Source: Methylogaea oryzae (lineage in GTDB: Bacteria > Pseudomonadota > Gammaproteobacteria > Methylococcales > Methylococcaceae). Taken from it: 64,000 nucleotides of DNA. Within the stretch, counting starts at the first letter, position 1, and every line of letters starts with the position of its first letter. Under the pieces are notes generated by a model. That model saw only the letters and a list, made by a program, of their open reading frames with translations. It did not search any database and had not been told where the DNA came from. Location: positions 860,501-924,500 of the forward strand of contig NZ_AP019782.1 in assembly GCF_019669985.1 (NCBI RefSeq), in the 5' to 3' direction. Positions 17,737-27,086 of this stretch are shown here, piece by piece. A program made the translations under genes and the position numbers.

Positions 17737-19104
17737 ATGGCGGGAACCGATATTTTACTGGTGGAAGACGACGCCTCTTTGCGCGAGGCTTTGTGCGATA
17801 CCCTGGAGTTGGCCGGCTATAGCGTGGCCTGCGCCGTCAATGGCGTGGACGCCTTGGCCCAGTTGGCGCAGAACGAAGTGCGACTGGTGCTGAGCGACGT
17901 GCAAATGGATCAAATGGACGGCTTTGCGCTCTTGGAGCATATGCATAGCCGTTACGGGCATATCCCGGTTCTGTTGATGACCGCCTACGGCACGATCGAA
18001 AAAGCGGTGCAGGCCATGCAGGGCGGCGCTTGCAATTATTTGGTCAAGCCCTTCGAGGCCGGCGTGTTGCTGGAGCAGGTGGCGCGCTATATCGCCGAGC
18101 CGTTGGACGAGGACGAAGGCGGCGCGATGACGCGGGTGGTTGAAGACGTAGCCATGAAACAGCTGTTCGCCTTGGCGGCCAAAGTGGCGGCCAGCGACGC
18201 CACGGTGTTGATCCAGGGCGAAAGCGGGACAGGAAAGGAAGTTTTGGCTCGCTACATACACGAGGCGTCGGCGCGGCGCGATAAGCCGTTTATCGCCATC
18301 AATTGCGCGGCTATTCCGGAAAACATGCTGGAAGCCATATTATTCGGCTACGAGAAAGGCGCTTTCACCGGCGCCCATCAATCCACGCCGGGCAAGTTCG
18401 AGCAGGCTCAGGGCGGCACGCTGTTGCTGGACGAAATCACGGAGATGCCTCTGGCTTTGCAGGCCAAGCTCCTGCGCGTATTGCAGGAAAAGGAAGTGGA
18501 GCGTTTGGGGGCGCGCAAGCCCATGGCCTTGGATGTGAGAGTGCTGGCGACCACCAACCGGACCTTGACGGAGCAGGTGTCCAAGGGCGATTTCCGTGAA
18601 GATTTGTATTATCGCCTTAACGTCTTTCCTCTGACCCTGCCGCCCTTGCGCGAGCGACGCGGCGATATTTTGCCGCTCGCGGTCGGATTATTGCAGCGTC
18701 ATTGGAAAAGCGGCAAAACATTGCCGGTCTTGGACGACGAAGCGCGGCAACGTTTGACCGCTTATCATTGGCCGGGTAACGTGCGGGAACTTGAAAACGT
18801 GATGCAACGGGCCATTATTCTGCAGGAAGGGGGACGGATCGGCGCCGCCGCTATCGTATTCGAGCATCCCTTGCTGTCGGGCGGCGGTGGAGAGGCGTTC
18901 GCGCCAGCGCCCGCGCCGGCTGCGGACAGCGCCTCCCCCTTGGAAAGCGGCTTGCGTTCCCTTGAGGAAAAGATCATTCTGGACGTCTTGAAGGAAGAAT
19001 GCGGCAGCCGCAAAGCCACGGCCGAGCGTCTGGGCCTCAGCGAGCGTACCTTGCGTTACAAGATCGCCCGCCTTCGCGAAGCGGGTGTTTCAGTGCCGGT
19101 TTAG
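17737..19104 (+). CDS. fleR: flagellar response regulator FleR (sigma-54 activator)
   Basis: A 455-residue NtrC-type regulator. The receiver domain has phospho-acceptor aspartate 54 (LSDVQM) and lysine 104 (VKPFE). The AAA+ domain has Walker A GESGTGKE (161-168) and GAFTGA (208-213), followed by a Fis-type HTH (ATAERLGLSERTLRYKI). It is expected to drive sigma-54-dependent class III flagellar genes. The ATG at 17737 matches the family N-terminus; a TTG at 17722 overlapping the fleS stop would add five residues. A sigma-54 promoter begins right after its stop. Confidence 0.92.
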   Translation: MAGTDILLVEDDASLREALCDTLELAGYSVACAVNGVDALAQLAQNEVRLVLSDVQMDQMDGFALLEHMHSRYGHIPVLLMTAYGTIEKAVQAMQGGACNYLVKPFEAGVLLEQVARYIAEPLDEDEGGAMTRVVEDVAMKQLFALAAKVAASDATVLIQGESGTGKEVLARYIHEASARRDKPFIAINCAAIPENMLEAILFGYEKGAFTGAHQSTPGKFEQAQGGTLLLDEITEMPLALQAKLLRVLQEKEVERLGARKPMALDVRVLATTNRTLTEQVSKGDFREDLYYRLNVFPLTLPPLRERRGDILPLAVGLLQRHWKSGKTLPVLDDEARQRLTAYHWPGNVRELENVMQRAIILQEGGRIGAAAIVFEHPLLSGGGGEAFAPAPAPAADSASPLESGLRSLEEKIILDVLKEECGSRKATAERLGLSERTLRYKIARLREAGVSVPV

Positions 19105-19107
19105 TTG

Positions 19108-19123
19108 CGGCATCGATCTTGCT
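19108..19123 (+). promoter_or_regulatory. sigma-54 promoter upstream of fliE
   Basis: The sequence CGGCATCGATCTTGCT contains the invariant -24 GG (19109-19110) and -12 GC (19121-19122) with exactly 10 bp between them, preceded on the -12 side by TT. It begins only 4 nt after the fleR stop and lies about 45 nt before fliE. This fits FleQ- or FleR-activated transcription of fliEFGHIJ. Confidence 0.7.
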
Positions 19124-19168
19124 AAGATAAAGATGGCTGCATGAGGATGGTGTGACGAGGATACAGCA

Positions 19169-19480
19169 ATGAGCAATATGAGTATCGACCAAGTGCTGGC
19201 GCAAATGCGCGTATTGCGCGACCAAGCCAGCGGGCCGGCGGCGGAAGCCGGCAACGGTGTCGATTTTTCGGCGCTGTTGAAGCAGTCCGTCGATCAGGTC
19301 AACGAAGTGCAGCAGCAGGCGGGAAAGCTGGCCGAATCTTTCGAGGCAGGCCAGACCGATGCCAGCTTAGCTGAAGTCATGGTGTCTTTGCAGAAGGCCA
19401 ATGTGTCGTTCCAGGGCATGGTGCAGGTACGCAACAAATTGGTGGATGCTTATAAGGACGTGATGAATATGTCCATATGA
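19169..19480 (+). CDS. fliE: flagellar hook-basal body protein FliE
   Basis: A 103-residue protein joining the MS ring to the rod. The family C-terminal block is intact (DASLAEVMVSLQKANVSFQ, then QVRNKLVDAYKDVMNM). GAGGA precedes the ATG. It is the first gene of the fliEFGHIJ run, directly under the sigma-54 promoter. Confidence 0.95.
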   Translation: MSNMSIDQVLAQMRVLRDQASGPAAEAGNGVDFSALLKQSVDQVNEVQQQAGKLAESFEAGQTDASLAEVMVSLQKANVSFQGMVQVRNKLVDAYKDVMNMSI

Positions 19481-19518
19481 GCGGGATGAGGCCATCTAAT
19501 CGAATGACAGCCTGATCC

Positions 19519-21225
19519 ATGGAAGCCGGCGGAACAGACAATCAGGGGCTGGCGACACGTGCGGCGGCAGGTGCCGCTGCGCCTGCCGCTTTAGACGATG
19601 CCGGCGCGGCGGGAACGCGGCCGGCATTTTTTAAGGGCTTGGCCCTGCTGCCGCGCAACCAGCAAATCGCCGTCCTCGGCGGCGTTGCCTTGGCCATAGC
19701 GCTTGCCGTGGCCGTAGTGTTGTGGTCCCAGTCTTCCGATTACAGCGTATTGTTCAGCAGCCTGCCGGATAAGGAAGTGGGCGAGGTGATGGATGCGCTG
19801 ACCAAGCTCAATATCCCCCACAAGGTAGACTCCCGCACCGGCAGCCTGCAGGTTCCGTCCGACCGGCTGCACGAAGTCCGTTTGAAGCTGGCCGCCCAGG
19901 GCATGCCCAAGGACGGAACCCAGGGTTTCGAGCTGATGGACCAGGAGCGTGGCTTCGGCACCAGCCAGATGATGGAAACCGCTCGGTATCAGCGCGCCCT
20001 GGAAGGGGAAATCGCTCGCTCCATCGCCACCCTGCAGCACGTCAAATCCGCCCGCGTCCACTTGGCGCTGCCCAAGGAAACCGTATTCGTCCGCGAAAAG
20101 AAAAAACCCAGCGCCTCGGTAGTCGTGCGCCTGAGTTCCGGTCATGAACTGGCCAAGGATCAGGTGGAGGCCATCGTTTACCTGGTGGCGTCCAGCGTTG
20201 CCCAGTTGGAACCGGAACAGGTGACGGTGGTCGATCAAGAAGGCCACCTGCTCAATTCCAAGGAGCGTTCCGGCGAACTGTCGCTCACCGGCAAACAGTT
20301 CGACTATAAAAAACAGGTCGAAGAGCACCTGATGGGACGCATCACCAATATTCTCAGCCCGGTGGTGGGCGGGGAGAGCTTGCGTACCCAGGTGAGCGCC
20401 GATATCGACTTCAGCGTTACCGAGCGCACGCAAGAAATGTACAATCCGGAAGCCCCCGCGCTGCGCAGCGAGCAGACTTCCGAGGATCAAAACCGCGGCG
20501 CCGGCGCCCAGGGCGTGCCGGGCGCTTTGACCAACCAGCCGCCGGCCGCCGGCACCGCGCCGGAGGTGGCGACCGGCCAAGCCGGGCAAGCGGTTACCGA
20601 GAAAATCAACTCAAGCCGCAGCGCCACGCGCAATTTCGAGTTGGACCGCACCGTCAGCCACACCAAAGTGGGGTTGGGCGGTTTGCGCCGTGTGAGTGCG
20701 GCGGTGGTATTGGATAACCGCAAGGTGCTGCAGGAAGACGGCACGGTGGTCAGCAAGCCTTATTCTGAGGAAGAGTTGGCTCGCTTCACCGATCTGGTGA
20801 AGGAGGCGGTCGGTTTCGATGCGACCCGCAACGATCGGGTGACGGTGACCAACGCGGCCTTCCGCGAGGTCATGGAAGAGGCCGAGCCGGCTGTCGACCT
20901 GTGGGATCGCCCCTGGTTCTGGCCGTTGGCGCGGCAGGTGCTGGCGGCGTTGGTGTTGCTGGCTATTGTGTTCGGCTTCCTGCGTCCTATGCTCAAGTTG
21001 ATGGTGAAGGGCGCTCCGGCGGAGACGGTCGAAGTCGGCGCTCTGGAAGAACAGTTGGCGGAGGACCAGCTGACCTTGACGGAGCAAAAAGGCGAGGATT
21101 TACAGACCTTGCTGGGGTCGGAAGCGGATTACAAGATGCGCTTGGATTTCGCCAAGAAGATGGTGGAAGAAGATCCCAAGCGAGTGGCTCAATTAATCAA
21201 GACATGGTTGGCATCCGATGGCTGA
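19519..21225 (+). CDS. fliF: flagellar MS-ring protein FliF
   Basis: A 568-residue inner-membrane protein forming the MS ring. It has an Ala/Gly-rich cytoplasmic N-terminus, a first membrane helix (about 48-70), ring-building motifs (YSVLFSSLPDKEVGEV, ARVHLALPKETVF), a periplasmic core with an Ala/Pro-rich insert near 330-360, a second helix (about 470-490) and a cytoplasmic C-terminal tail that binds FliG. Its stop overlaps the fliG start by 8 nt. No clear Shine-Dalgarno is seen before the ATG at 19519. Confidence 0.97.
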   Translation: MEAGGTDNQGLATRAAAGAAAPAALDDAGAAGTRPAFFKGLALLPRNQQIAVLGGVALAIALAVAVVLWSQSSDYSVLFSSLPDKEVGEVMDALTKLNIPHKVDSRTGSLQVPSDRLHEVRLKLAAQGMPKDGTQGFELMDQERGFGTSQMMETARYQRALEGEIARSIATLQHVKSARVHLALPKETVFVREKKKPSASVVVRLSSGHELAKDQVEAIVYLVASSVAQLEPEQVTVVDQEGHLLNSKERSGELSLTGKQFDYKKQVEEHLMGRITNILSPVVGGESLRTQVSADIDFSVTERTQEMYNPEAPALRSEQTSEDQNRGAGAQGVPGALTNQPPAAGTAPEVATGQAGQAVTEKINSSRSATRNFELDRTVSHTKVGLGGLRRVSAAVVLDNRKVLQEDGTVVSKPYSEEELARFTDLVKEAVGFDATRNDRVTVTNAAFREVMEEAEPAVDLWDRPWFWPLARQVLAALVLLAIVFGFLRPMLKLMVKGAPAETVEVGALEEQLAEDQLTLTEQKGEDLQTLLGSEADYKMRLDFAKKMVEEDPKRVAQLIKTWLASDG

Positions 21226-22228
21226 AGAAGGCAGCAAGCTCAATGGCGTAGACCGGTCGGCCATATTGTTGTTGGCTTTGGGGCAGGATTATGCCGCTGA
21301 AGTGCTGAAAGTGCTCACGCCGAAGGAAGTGCAGCTGGTCGGCAGCGCCGTCAGCGGCCTGTACAACATTACCCGCGACACGCTGGATGACGTGATGAAA
21401 AGCTTCATCATGGGCGTGCGCGGCAACACCTCGCTGGGCATGGATACCGGCGAGTTCGTCAAAGGCGCATTGACCAAGGCGCTGGGCCAGGAAAAGGCCA
21501 GCAACGTTATCGATCGCATTCTCAGCGGTGCGGATAGCGCGGGTTTGGATCAGTTGAAGTGGATGGATGCGCGCAGCATCGCCGACCTGATTCGCCTGGA
21601 GCATCCGCAGATCATCGCCATCGTCATTTGCTTGTTGGAAGCCGACCAGGCCGCGCTGGTGCTGGCCGCTTTGCCGGAAAAAATGCGCGCGGACATCGTC
21701 ATGCGCATCGCGACTTTGGAAGGCGTGCAACCCGCCGCCTTGCGGGAGTTGAACAAGATCATGGCCGCCCAGTTGAGCGGCAGCGCTCAGTCCAAGCAGT
21801 CGGCGGTGGGCGGCATCGAGGCGGTGGCGAACATCCTCAACTATATGGACGGCACCAACGAGACGGCGATCATGGAGCAGGTCATGGAAATCGACGCCGA
21901 AGTGGGCGAGCAGATCCAGGACAAGATGTTCATTTTCGAAGACTTGATCGACGTGGACGATCGCGGCATCCAGACGTTGCTGCGCGAAGTGACCACCGAG
22001 AACCTCTTGATGGCCCTCAAGGGAGCGGACGAGGCGCTCAAGGAAAAAGTTTTCCGCAATATGTCGCGGCGCGCGGCGGAAATGCTGCGGGACGACCTCG
22101 AAGTGGCGGCCCCTGCCAAGCTCAGCGACGTGGAGGCGGCTCAGAAAGAAATCCTGGCCATCGCCAGACGCATGGCCGATGCCGGGGAAATCAGCTTAGG
22201 CGGCGGTGGCGGCGATGTCTATCTCTAG
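21218..22228 (+). CDS. fliG: flagellar motor switch protein FliG
   Basis: A 336-residue rotor protein that interacts with FliF, FliM and the stator. The armadillo-like middle domain (LIRLEHPQIIAIVICLLE) and the C-terminal torque-helix region with charged residues (DLIDVDDRGIQTLLREV) are present. Overlapping ends with fliF and fliH indicate translational coupling. Confidence 0.97.
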   Translation: MAEEGSKLNGVDRSAILLLALGQDYAAEVLKVLTPKEVQLVGSAVSGLYNITRDTLDDVMKSFIMGVRGNTSLGMDTGEFVKGALTKALGQEKASNVIDRILSGADSAGLDQLKWMDARSIADLIRLEHPQIIAIVICLLEADQAALVLAALPEKMRADIVMRIATLEGVQPAALRELNKIMAAQLSGSAQSKQSAVGGIEAVANILNYMDGTNETAIMEQVMEIDAEVGEQIQDKMFIFEDLIDVDDRGIQTLLREVTTENLLMALKGADEALKEKVFRNMSRRAAEMLRDDLEVAAPAKLSDVEAAQKEILAIARRMADAGEISLGGGGGDVYL

Positions 22229-22964
22229 AGCGTTTAGTCCCGAGGAACTGCAAAACGCCACTCTGTGGCAGCTTCCCGATATCGGTTTGTCGCAGCGGCT
22301 GGAAGCGCGGGTGGAGGATGATGAAATGGAGCATCCTCCTTCGATTACCGCCGAGGCGGTGGAAGCCATCCAAAAACAGGCCTATGAGGAGGCTGCCGAG
22401 CAGGGGCGTCAGGACGGTTATCGCGACGGCCAGCAAAAGGGCTACGAGGAAGGCAGCCAAAAGGGCCACGAAGAGGGTTACCAGAAAGGCTACGAAGAGG
22501 GGCGGGCGGCCGGCGAGGCCGAGTTGCAGGCGTTGCAGAAGGAGGCCGGAGAGCGCTTGCAGCAACTGCTGTCCTCCCTGGACCAGCCCTTGGCCGACTT
22601 GGACGAGCAGGTGGAGGGGGAGCTGGTATTGTTGGCCATCGCCATTGCCAAGCAGGTGGTGCGCCGGGAGTTGAAAACCGAGCCTGGACAGATCGTTGCG
22701 ACCATCCGCTCGGCGGTGGGCGCGTTGCCGTCGGCATCCCGCGATATCTCGCTGCTTTTGCATCCGGAGGACGGCGAGTTGGCGAGGTCGGCGCTGTCGT
22801 TGGCCGATGGCGGCGCACAATGGAAAATTGTGGACGATCCGCTTATCACGCGCGGCGGTTGCCGCGTCACCAGCGAGTTTTCCGTGGTGGATGCCACGGT
22901 GGAAAGCCGTTTGGCGCAAGCCATCGCCAAGGTGCTGGGCGATGACCGGGAGTCTCCCGCGTGA
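22215..22964 (+). CDS. fliH: flagellar export apparatus regulator FliH
   Basis: A 249-residue negative regulator and stator of the FliI ATPase. A run of GxxxG-type repeats (from GYRDGQQKG through GYEEGRAAG, about residues 68-100) is the hallmark FliH glycine-repeat helix. The C-terminal half is the V-ATPase E-subunit-like domain. The ATG at 22215 is preferred over a GTG 9 nt upstream. It overlaps fliG by 14 nt and shares GTGA with fliI. Confidence 0.93.
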   Translation: MSISRAFSPEELQNATLWQLPDIGLSQRLEARVEDDEMEHPPSITAEAVEAIQKQAYEEAAEQGRQDGYRDGQQKGYEEGSQKGHEEGYQKGYEEGRAAGEAELQALQKEAGERLQQLLSSLDQPLADLDEQVEGELVLLAIAIAKQVVRRELKTEPGQIVATIRSAVGALPSASRDISLLLHPEDGELARSALSLADGGAQWKIVDDPLITRGGCRVTSEFSVVDATVESRLAQAIAKVLGDDRESPA

Positions 22965-24325
22965 GCGACGCGGCCGCCGCTCCGGTTCATGGGGGGGCGC
23001 GCTGGGCGGAGCGATTGCGCGCTTATCGCGAACGGCTAAACGTTCCGCAGCCTTGGCAGGTGGAAGGCCGCCTGGTGCGCATGGTTGGCCTGACGCTGGA
23101 GGCGGTCGGCTGCCGCGCCGCCGTGGGGAGCCGTTGTTTGGTGGAAAGTTCCGACGGCAAGCAGATCGAAGCCGAAGTGGTGGGGTTCTCCAACGAACGG
23201 CTATTCCTCATGCCCACGGGCGAAATACAGGGCTTGGAGCCCGATTGTCGGGTGATTCCCAGTGGTCGAACCTGCAGCGTGGGGGTCGGTGTGCAGTTGC
23301 TGGGACGCGTCATCGACGGCGCGGGCTATCCCTTGGACGGCAAGGGGGGTTTAGGTGTCGAGCAATTCCGCTCCCTCATCGGTACTCCCATCAACCCGTT
23401 GGCGCGCGCGCCGATTCGCGCGCCTTTGGATGTAGGTATCCGGGCGATCAACGCTCTCCTGACCATCGGCAAGGGGCAGCGTATCGGCCTGTTCGCCGGC
23501 ACCGGCGTGGGCAAAAGTATTCTGCTGGGCATGATGACCAAATACACCAAGGCCGATGTGGTGGTGGTGGGGCTCATCGGCGAGCGTGGCCGCGAAGTAA
23601 ACGAATTCGTGCAAAAAATCCTCGGCGAGGAGGGGCTGCGCCGCGCCGTGGTCGTGGCGACTCCGGCGGACTATCCCCCTCTCATGCGGGTGCACGGCGC
23701 CATGGTGGCTACCAGCGTGGCGGAGTATTTCCGCGATCAGGGGCTGGACGTGTTGCTGCTGGTGGATTCTCTCACGCGGTTTGCGCAAGCGCAGCGAGAA
23801 ATAGCCTTGGCCATCGACGAACCGCCGGCGACCAAGGGTTATCCCCCCTCGGTGTTCGCCAAGCTGCCGGGATTGGTGGAGAGGGCCGGTAATGGCGACC
23901 ATGGCGAAGGATCGATCACCGCTTTTTATACCGTGTTGACGGAGGGCGACGACACCAACGATCCTGTGGCCGACGCCGCCCGGGGTATTTTGGACGGACA
24001 TATCGTGTTGTCCCGCGATCTGGCCGAGGCGGGCCATTATCCTGCCATCGACGTGGAGGCCTCCATCAGCCGCGTGATGACCGATATCGCCGATCCGGGG
24101 CATTTGGAATTGGCTCGGCAATTGCGGCGCACAAACTCCACTTATCGGCAAAATCGCGATCTGATCAGTATCGGCGCTTATCAACGAGGGTCGGATCCGC
24201 GTATTGACGAGGCTATCGCCATGCACCGGCCCATTGCCGACTTTTTGCAACAAGGCATGGACGAGGCCGTCGATTTTAAAACCAGCTTGCAGCAGTTGTC
24301 GGCGCTGTTCCCCGGTGCCGCGTGA
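22961..24325 (+). CDS. fliI: flagellum-specific export ATPase FliI
   Basis: A 454-residue F1-beta-like ATPase energising type III flagellar export. Walker A is FAGTGVGKS (178-186), Walker B is [12 protein letters not shown], and the FliI/YscN signature [18 protein letters not shown] is present. The start is GTG, overlapping the fliH stop. Confidence 0.97.
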   Translation: MSDAAAAPVHGGARWAERLRAYRERLNVPQPWQVEGRLVRMVGLTLEAVGCRAAVGSRCLVESSDGKQIEAEVVGFSNERLFLMPTGEIQGLEPDCRVIPSGRTCSVGVGVQLLGRVIDGAGYPLDGKGGLGVEQFRSLIGTPINPLARAPIRAPLDVGIRAINALLTIGKGQRIGLFAGTGVGKSILLGMMTKYTKADVVVVGLIGERGREVNEFVQKILGEEGLRRAVVVATPADYPPLMRVHGAMVATSVAEYFRDQGLDVLLLVDSLTRFAQAQREIALAIDEPPATKGYPPSVFAKLPGLVERAGNGDHGEGSITAFYTVLTEGDDTNDPVADAARGILDGHIVLSRDLAEAGHYPAIDVEASISRVMTDIADPGHLELARQLRRTNSTYRQNRDLISIGAYQRGSDPRIDEAIAMHRPIADFLQQGMDEAVDFKTSLQQLSALFPGAA

Positions 24326-24377
24326 CGGTTGCTCCTTCGTGCGGGAATGTTTCTCGAAGCGGGCCGGATAATTGGCG

Positions 24378-24830
24378 ATGAACCGTTCCCGGCGCTTGGC
24401 GCCGATTCTCGAGTTGGCGGAAAAGAAGGAGCGGGAGGCCGCCCAGCTTTTCGCCCAGCAATTAAAAAAAGTTCAAGCCGCCAGTCAGGGCGCGGATAGC
24501 TTGCGAGGATTTCTCGACAACTATCACGCCCGTTACCAAAGTGCCGGCGAGGAAGGGTTCACCGTCAAGCAATTGATGGAGTACCGAGCCTTCCTGGCCA
24601 AGATCAACAACGCCATTGAAGAGCAGGCCTCATCCTTGCGGCAAGCCGAGGAAATGCTCGAGGTTTGCCGTCGTGCGTGGGATCAGGCGCGTCAGCACCT
24701 GGAAGGCGTCGCCAAGCTCGTGCAGCAGGCCAATCGCGAGGAACAGGCGTTGGCGTCCAAGCAGGAGCAGGCGGAGTCCGACGAGCGCTCGGCGCGCAAG
24801 GCGGCGCGCAAGACTTCGTTTGCGGATTGA
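24378..24830 (+). CDS. fliJ: flagellar export chaperone FliJ
   Basis: A 150-residue, almost entirely coiled-coil protein (heptad-rich, EKKEREAAQLFAQQLKKV onward), typical of FliJ, the central stalk and chaperone-escort partner of FliI. The ATG at 24378 is preferred over a TTG 6 nt upstream. The lysine/arginine-rich C-terminus (RSARKAARKTSF) is typical. Confidence 0.9.
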   Translation: MNRSRRLAPILELAEKKEREAAQLFAQQLKKVQAASQGADSLRGFLDNYHARYQSAGEEGFTVKQLMEYRAFLAKINNAIEEQASSLRQAEEMLEVCRRAWDQARQHLEGVAKLVQQANREEQALASKQEQAESDERSARKAARKTSFAD

Positions 24831-24838
24831 TTCACATA

Positions 24839-24855
24839 TTGGCATCGCAATTGCA
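24839..24855 (+). promoter_or_regulatory. sigma-54 promoter upstream of fliK
   Basis: TTGGCATCGCAATTGCA matches the TTGGCAC-N5-TTGCA sigma-54 consensus almost perfectly. GG is at 24841-24842 and GC at 24853-24854 with 10 bp between. The transcript would start near 24866. That leaves only about 4 nt before the ATG at 24870 and supports the ATG at 24894 as the real fliK start. Confidence 0.8.
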
Positions 24856-24893
24856 AACCCTGGTTTGGGATGCATAACGTTGGAGTGCGAGCC

Positions 24894-26213
24894 ATGGGGC
24901 TAGAAAACATCAATTTCAGTGCCGGTATTCCGCTGACGCAGAATGCGGAGGGAGCGGGGGCCGCCACGGGCGATGCGCAGAGCAACCCCTTGCTGTTTCT
25001 TCAGCAGTTGTTGGCCCAGCTGCAAAATTTGACCGGCGGTCAGCAGGAGGCATTGCCGACGGATTTGCAGGCCATGTTGAAAAACGCTCCCGCGGGCGAC
25101 AAGCCCGAAGGAGGGGGCGCGATGGATGCGTTGAAGGCCGCACTGGCCGCTTTGCAGTCCGGCAAAGGGACGAATCCCCCGGAGGGCGGCAAGAATTTGC
25201 CGGTTGACGGGGCTGCCGTCGGTACGGAATTGCCGGAAGGGGTCGCGGTGTTGCTGAATGGGGCGCAGGGCTGTGGCGCGCGGGAGTGCGCGGCCGAAAA
25301 CGCTTCGACGGACGGCCCATCGGCGGCGGCGCCGGGCAAGCAGGATCAAGCTGCGCCCGCAGTGGTGGATGGGCAGGCGTCGATACCTATGCCCGTCGTA
25401 ATGGTCGTTCCGCCACCGCCGCCGCAACCGTTATCTCCGCCACCGGCAGCGACGGGAGGTGGCGCAGAGCATGCCGATGCAGCGGCCTTGGCTTTGCAAG
25501 GCGCCGTCATTCGAGGCGCGGCGCAACAAGCGCATACGCCCCAGTCCGGCGTTTTGATGGAGTCCCTGGAGGCTTCCGCGGCGAAACGGGCGCCTGGGCC
25601 GGTGGGTCCCGAGGCGTTGGCGGATATGACGCGCGACACCGAGGTTCTGGTGGGGGGGCGAGGAGAGGCCTTCGCCAATACGTTGGCTTCCGTGGCGGCG
25701 GGAGGAGGCATCAACCTGCCTAGCCCGCCCGATTTCAGGGGCTCCGCTCCTGTCGCGCCGCCGCCGGTTGCGACGCCCGTCGGGGAGCAGGGATGGCACC
25801 AGGAGTTCGGCGATCGCATCGTTTGGATGACGGGTAAGTCGATGGATTCCGCGTCGATCCACTTGAATCCGCCGCACCTGGGGCCGGTGGAAGTGCGTAT
25901 CACCATGAATCACGACCAGCAGGCCAGCATTCAATTCGTTTCCGAACACGCCGCGGTGCGCGAGGCGATCGAAGCGGCGGTTCCGCGCTTGCGGGAAATG
26001 ATGGGCGGCCAGCAGGTCAACCTGGCGGACGTCAATGTCTCCAATCAGCCGTCGCAGCAACAATCCGCCCAGCGGGACGAAAGCCGCTCGCAAAATCCGC
26101 AACAGCCGTCTTTTTCCCTATCGCGGCAAGACGGAGATTCGGATGACGCCGCGCTTGTCGATCCGCAACGGGTGGTTCGTACCAGCAGCGGAGTGCTGAG
26201 TCTGTACGCCTAA
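24894..26213 (+). CDS. fliK: flagellar hook-length control protein FliK
   Basis: A 439-residue secreted molecular ruler. A long low-complexity Ala/Gly/Pro-rich N-terminal region is followed by the compact Flg_hook C-terminal domain (about 300-385: HLNPPHLGPVEVRI, QASIQFVSEHAAVREAI) and a Gln/Ser-rich tail. The start at 24894 has GGAG about 9 nt upstream and fits the sigma-54 start site. It has its own promoter and a strong terminator follows. Confidence 0.9.
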   Translation: MGLENINFSAGIPLTQNAEGAGAATGDAQSNPLLFLQQLLAQLQNLTGGQQEALPTDLQAMLKNAPAGDKPEGGGAMDALKAALAALQSGKGTNPPEGGKNLPVDGAAVGTELPEGVAVLLNGAQGCGARECAAENASTDGPSAAAPGKQDQAAPAVVDGQASIPMPVVMVVPPPPPQPLSPPPAATGGGAEHADAAALALQGAVIRGAAQQAHTPQSGVLMESLEASAAKRAPGPVGPEALADMTRDTEVLVGGRGEAFANTLASVAAGGGINLPSPPDFRGSAPVAPPPVATPVGEQGWHQEFGDRIVWMTGKSMDSASIHLNPPHLGPVEVRITMNHDQQASIQFVSEHAAVREAIEAAVPRLREMMGGQQVNLADVNVSNQPSQQQSAQRDESRSQNPQQPSFSLSRQDGDSDDAALVDPQRVVRTSSGVLSLYA

Positions 26214-26235
26214 TCCCATACCGGCATCGGCGATG

Positions 26236-26270
26236 AGGCCGGGGGCGATTTGCTCCCGGCCTTTCGTTTT
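26236..26270 (+). terminator. Rho-independent terminator after fliK
   Basis: An 8-bp GC-rich stem (AGGCCGGG at 26236-26243 with CCCGGCCT at 26255-26262) has an 11-nt loop and is followed by TTCGTTTT. It separates the flagellar block from the ribosomal-protein operon. Confidence 0.8.
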
Positions 26271-26280
26271 ATTTGCGGAT

Positions 26281-26310
26281 TTGCTTAAACCTATGTTTAA
26301 ACGTTAGAAT
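26281..26310 (+). promoter_or_regulatory. putative sigma-70 promoter of rpsF operon
   Basis: TTGCTT (26281-26286) and TAGAAT (26305-26310) are separated by 18 bp in an AT-rich patch between the fliK terminator and rpsF. The leader would be about 65 nt. Confidence 0.5.
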
Positions 26311-26379
26311 TCCCGACTTCCTTCAACTCCTTGTCTTACCGAGGCATCGGGAGACTGACAAAAACCGAAAGGAGCAATC

Positions 26380-26787
26380 ATGCGACATTACGAAATCGTC
26401 TTTCTGGTCCATCCGGATCAGAGCGCCCAGGTACCGGCCATGGTGGATCGTTACCGCACCATCATCGAGGGCGCTTCGGGCCGTATTCACCGCCTGGAAG
26501 ACTGGGGCCGCCGCCAGTTGGCTTATCCCATCAACAAAATGCACAAAGCGCATTATGTGTTGATGAACATCGAGTGCGATCAGAAAACCTTGGAAGAGCT
26601 TGAAAGCGGCTTCCGTTTCAACGACGCCATCTTGCGCAACCTGACCGTTCGCCGCGAAGAAGCGATCACCGAGCCGTCGCCGCTGGCTCGGGGCGAATAC
26701 TCCGGCGCTTCCGAAGCGGCCGACGCCGAATCGGCAGCGGAAAGCAGCGAAGCGAGCGAGCCGGCAGCAGCCGAGCAATCCGCCTAA
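26380..26787 (+). CDS. rpsF: 30S ribosomal protein S6
   Basis: A 135-residue S6 protein ([38 protein letters not shown]). The C-terminal Ala/Glu/Ser tail from about residue 105 resembles the acidic tail of E. coli S6, which is glutamylated by RimK. A strong AAGGAG lies before the ATG. It is the first gene of rpsF-rpsR-DUF2232-rplI. Confidence 0.98.
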   Translation: MRHYEIVFLVHPDQSAQVPAMVDRYRTIIEGASGRIHRLEDWGRRQLAYPINKMHKAHYVLMNIECDQKTLEELESGFRFNDAILRNLTVRREEAITEPSPLARGEYSGASEAADAESAAESSEASEPAAAEQSA

Positions 26788-26813
26788 CCGTCAAGTTCAC
26801 GAGGTATAGCACA

Positions 26814-27044
26814 ATGGCGCGTCAGTTCAGAAAGAAGAAATATTGCCGTTTCACCGCCGAAGGCGTGAAAGAAATCGATTACAAAGACATCGAAATGCTG
26901 AGGGAGTTTGTCAGCGAAACCGGGAAAATCGTGCCCAGCCGCATCACCGGCACCAGCGCACGTTATCAGCGCCAGTTGGCAACGGCCATTAAGCGCGCGC
27001 GCTTCTTGTCCCTGTTGGCCTTCTGCGATTCGCACAGGAAATAG
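26814..27044 (+). CDS. rpsR: 30S ribosomal protein S18
   Basis: A 76-residue S18, with family length and motifs ([41 protein letters not shown]). It partners S6 in the platform of the small subunit and lies 26 nt after rpsF. Confidence 0.98.
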   Translation: MARQFRKKKYCRFTAEGVKEIDYKDIEMLREFVSETGKIVPSRITGTSARYQRQLATAIKRARFLSLLAFCDSHRK

Positions 27045-27086
27045 AGCCGCGCTCACGTTCGGTTGTGCGGCGGGCGTGTTCGCAAG

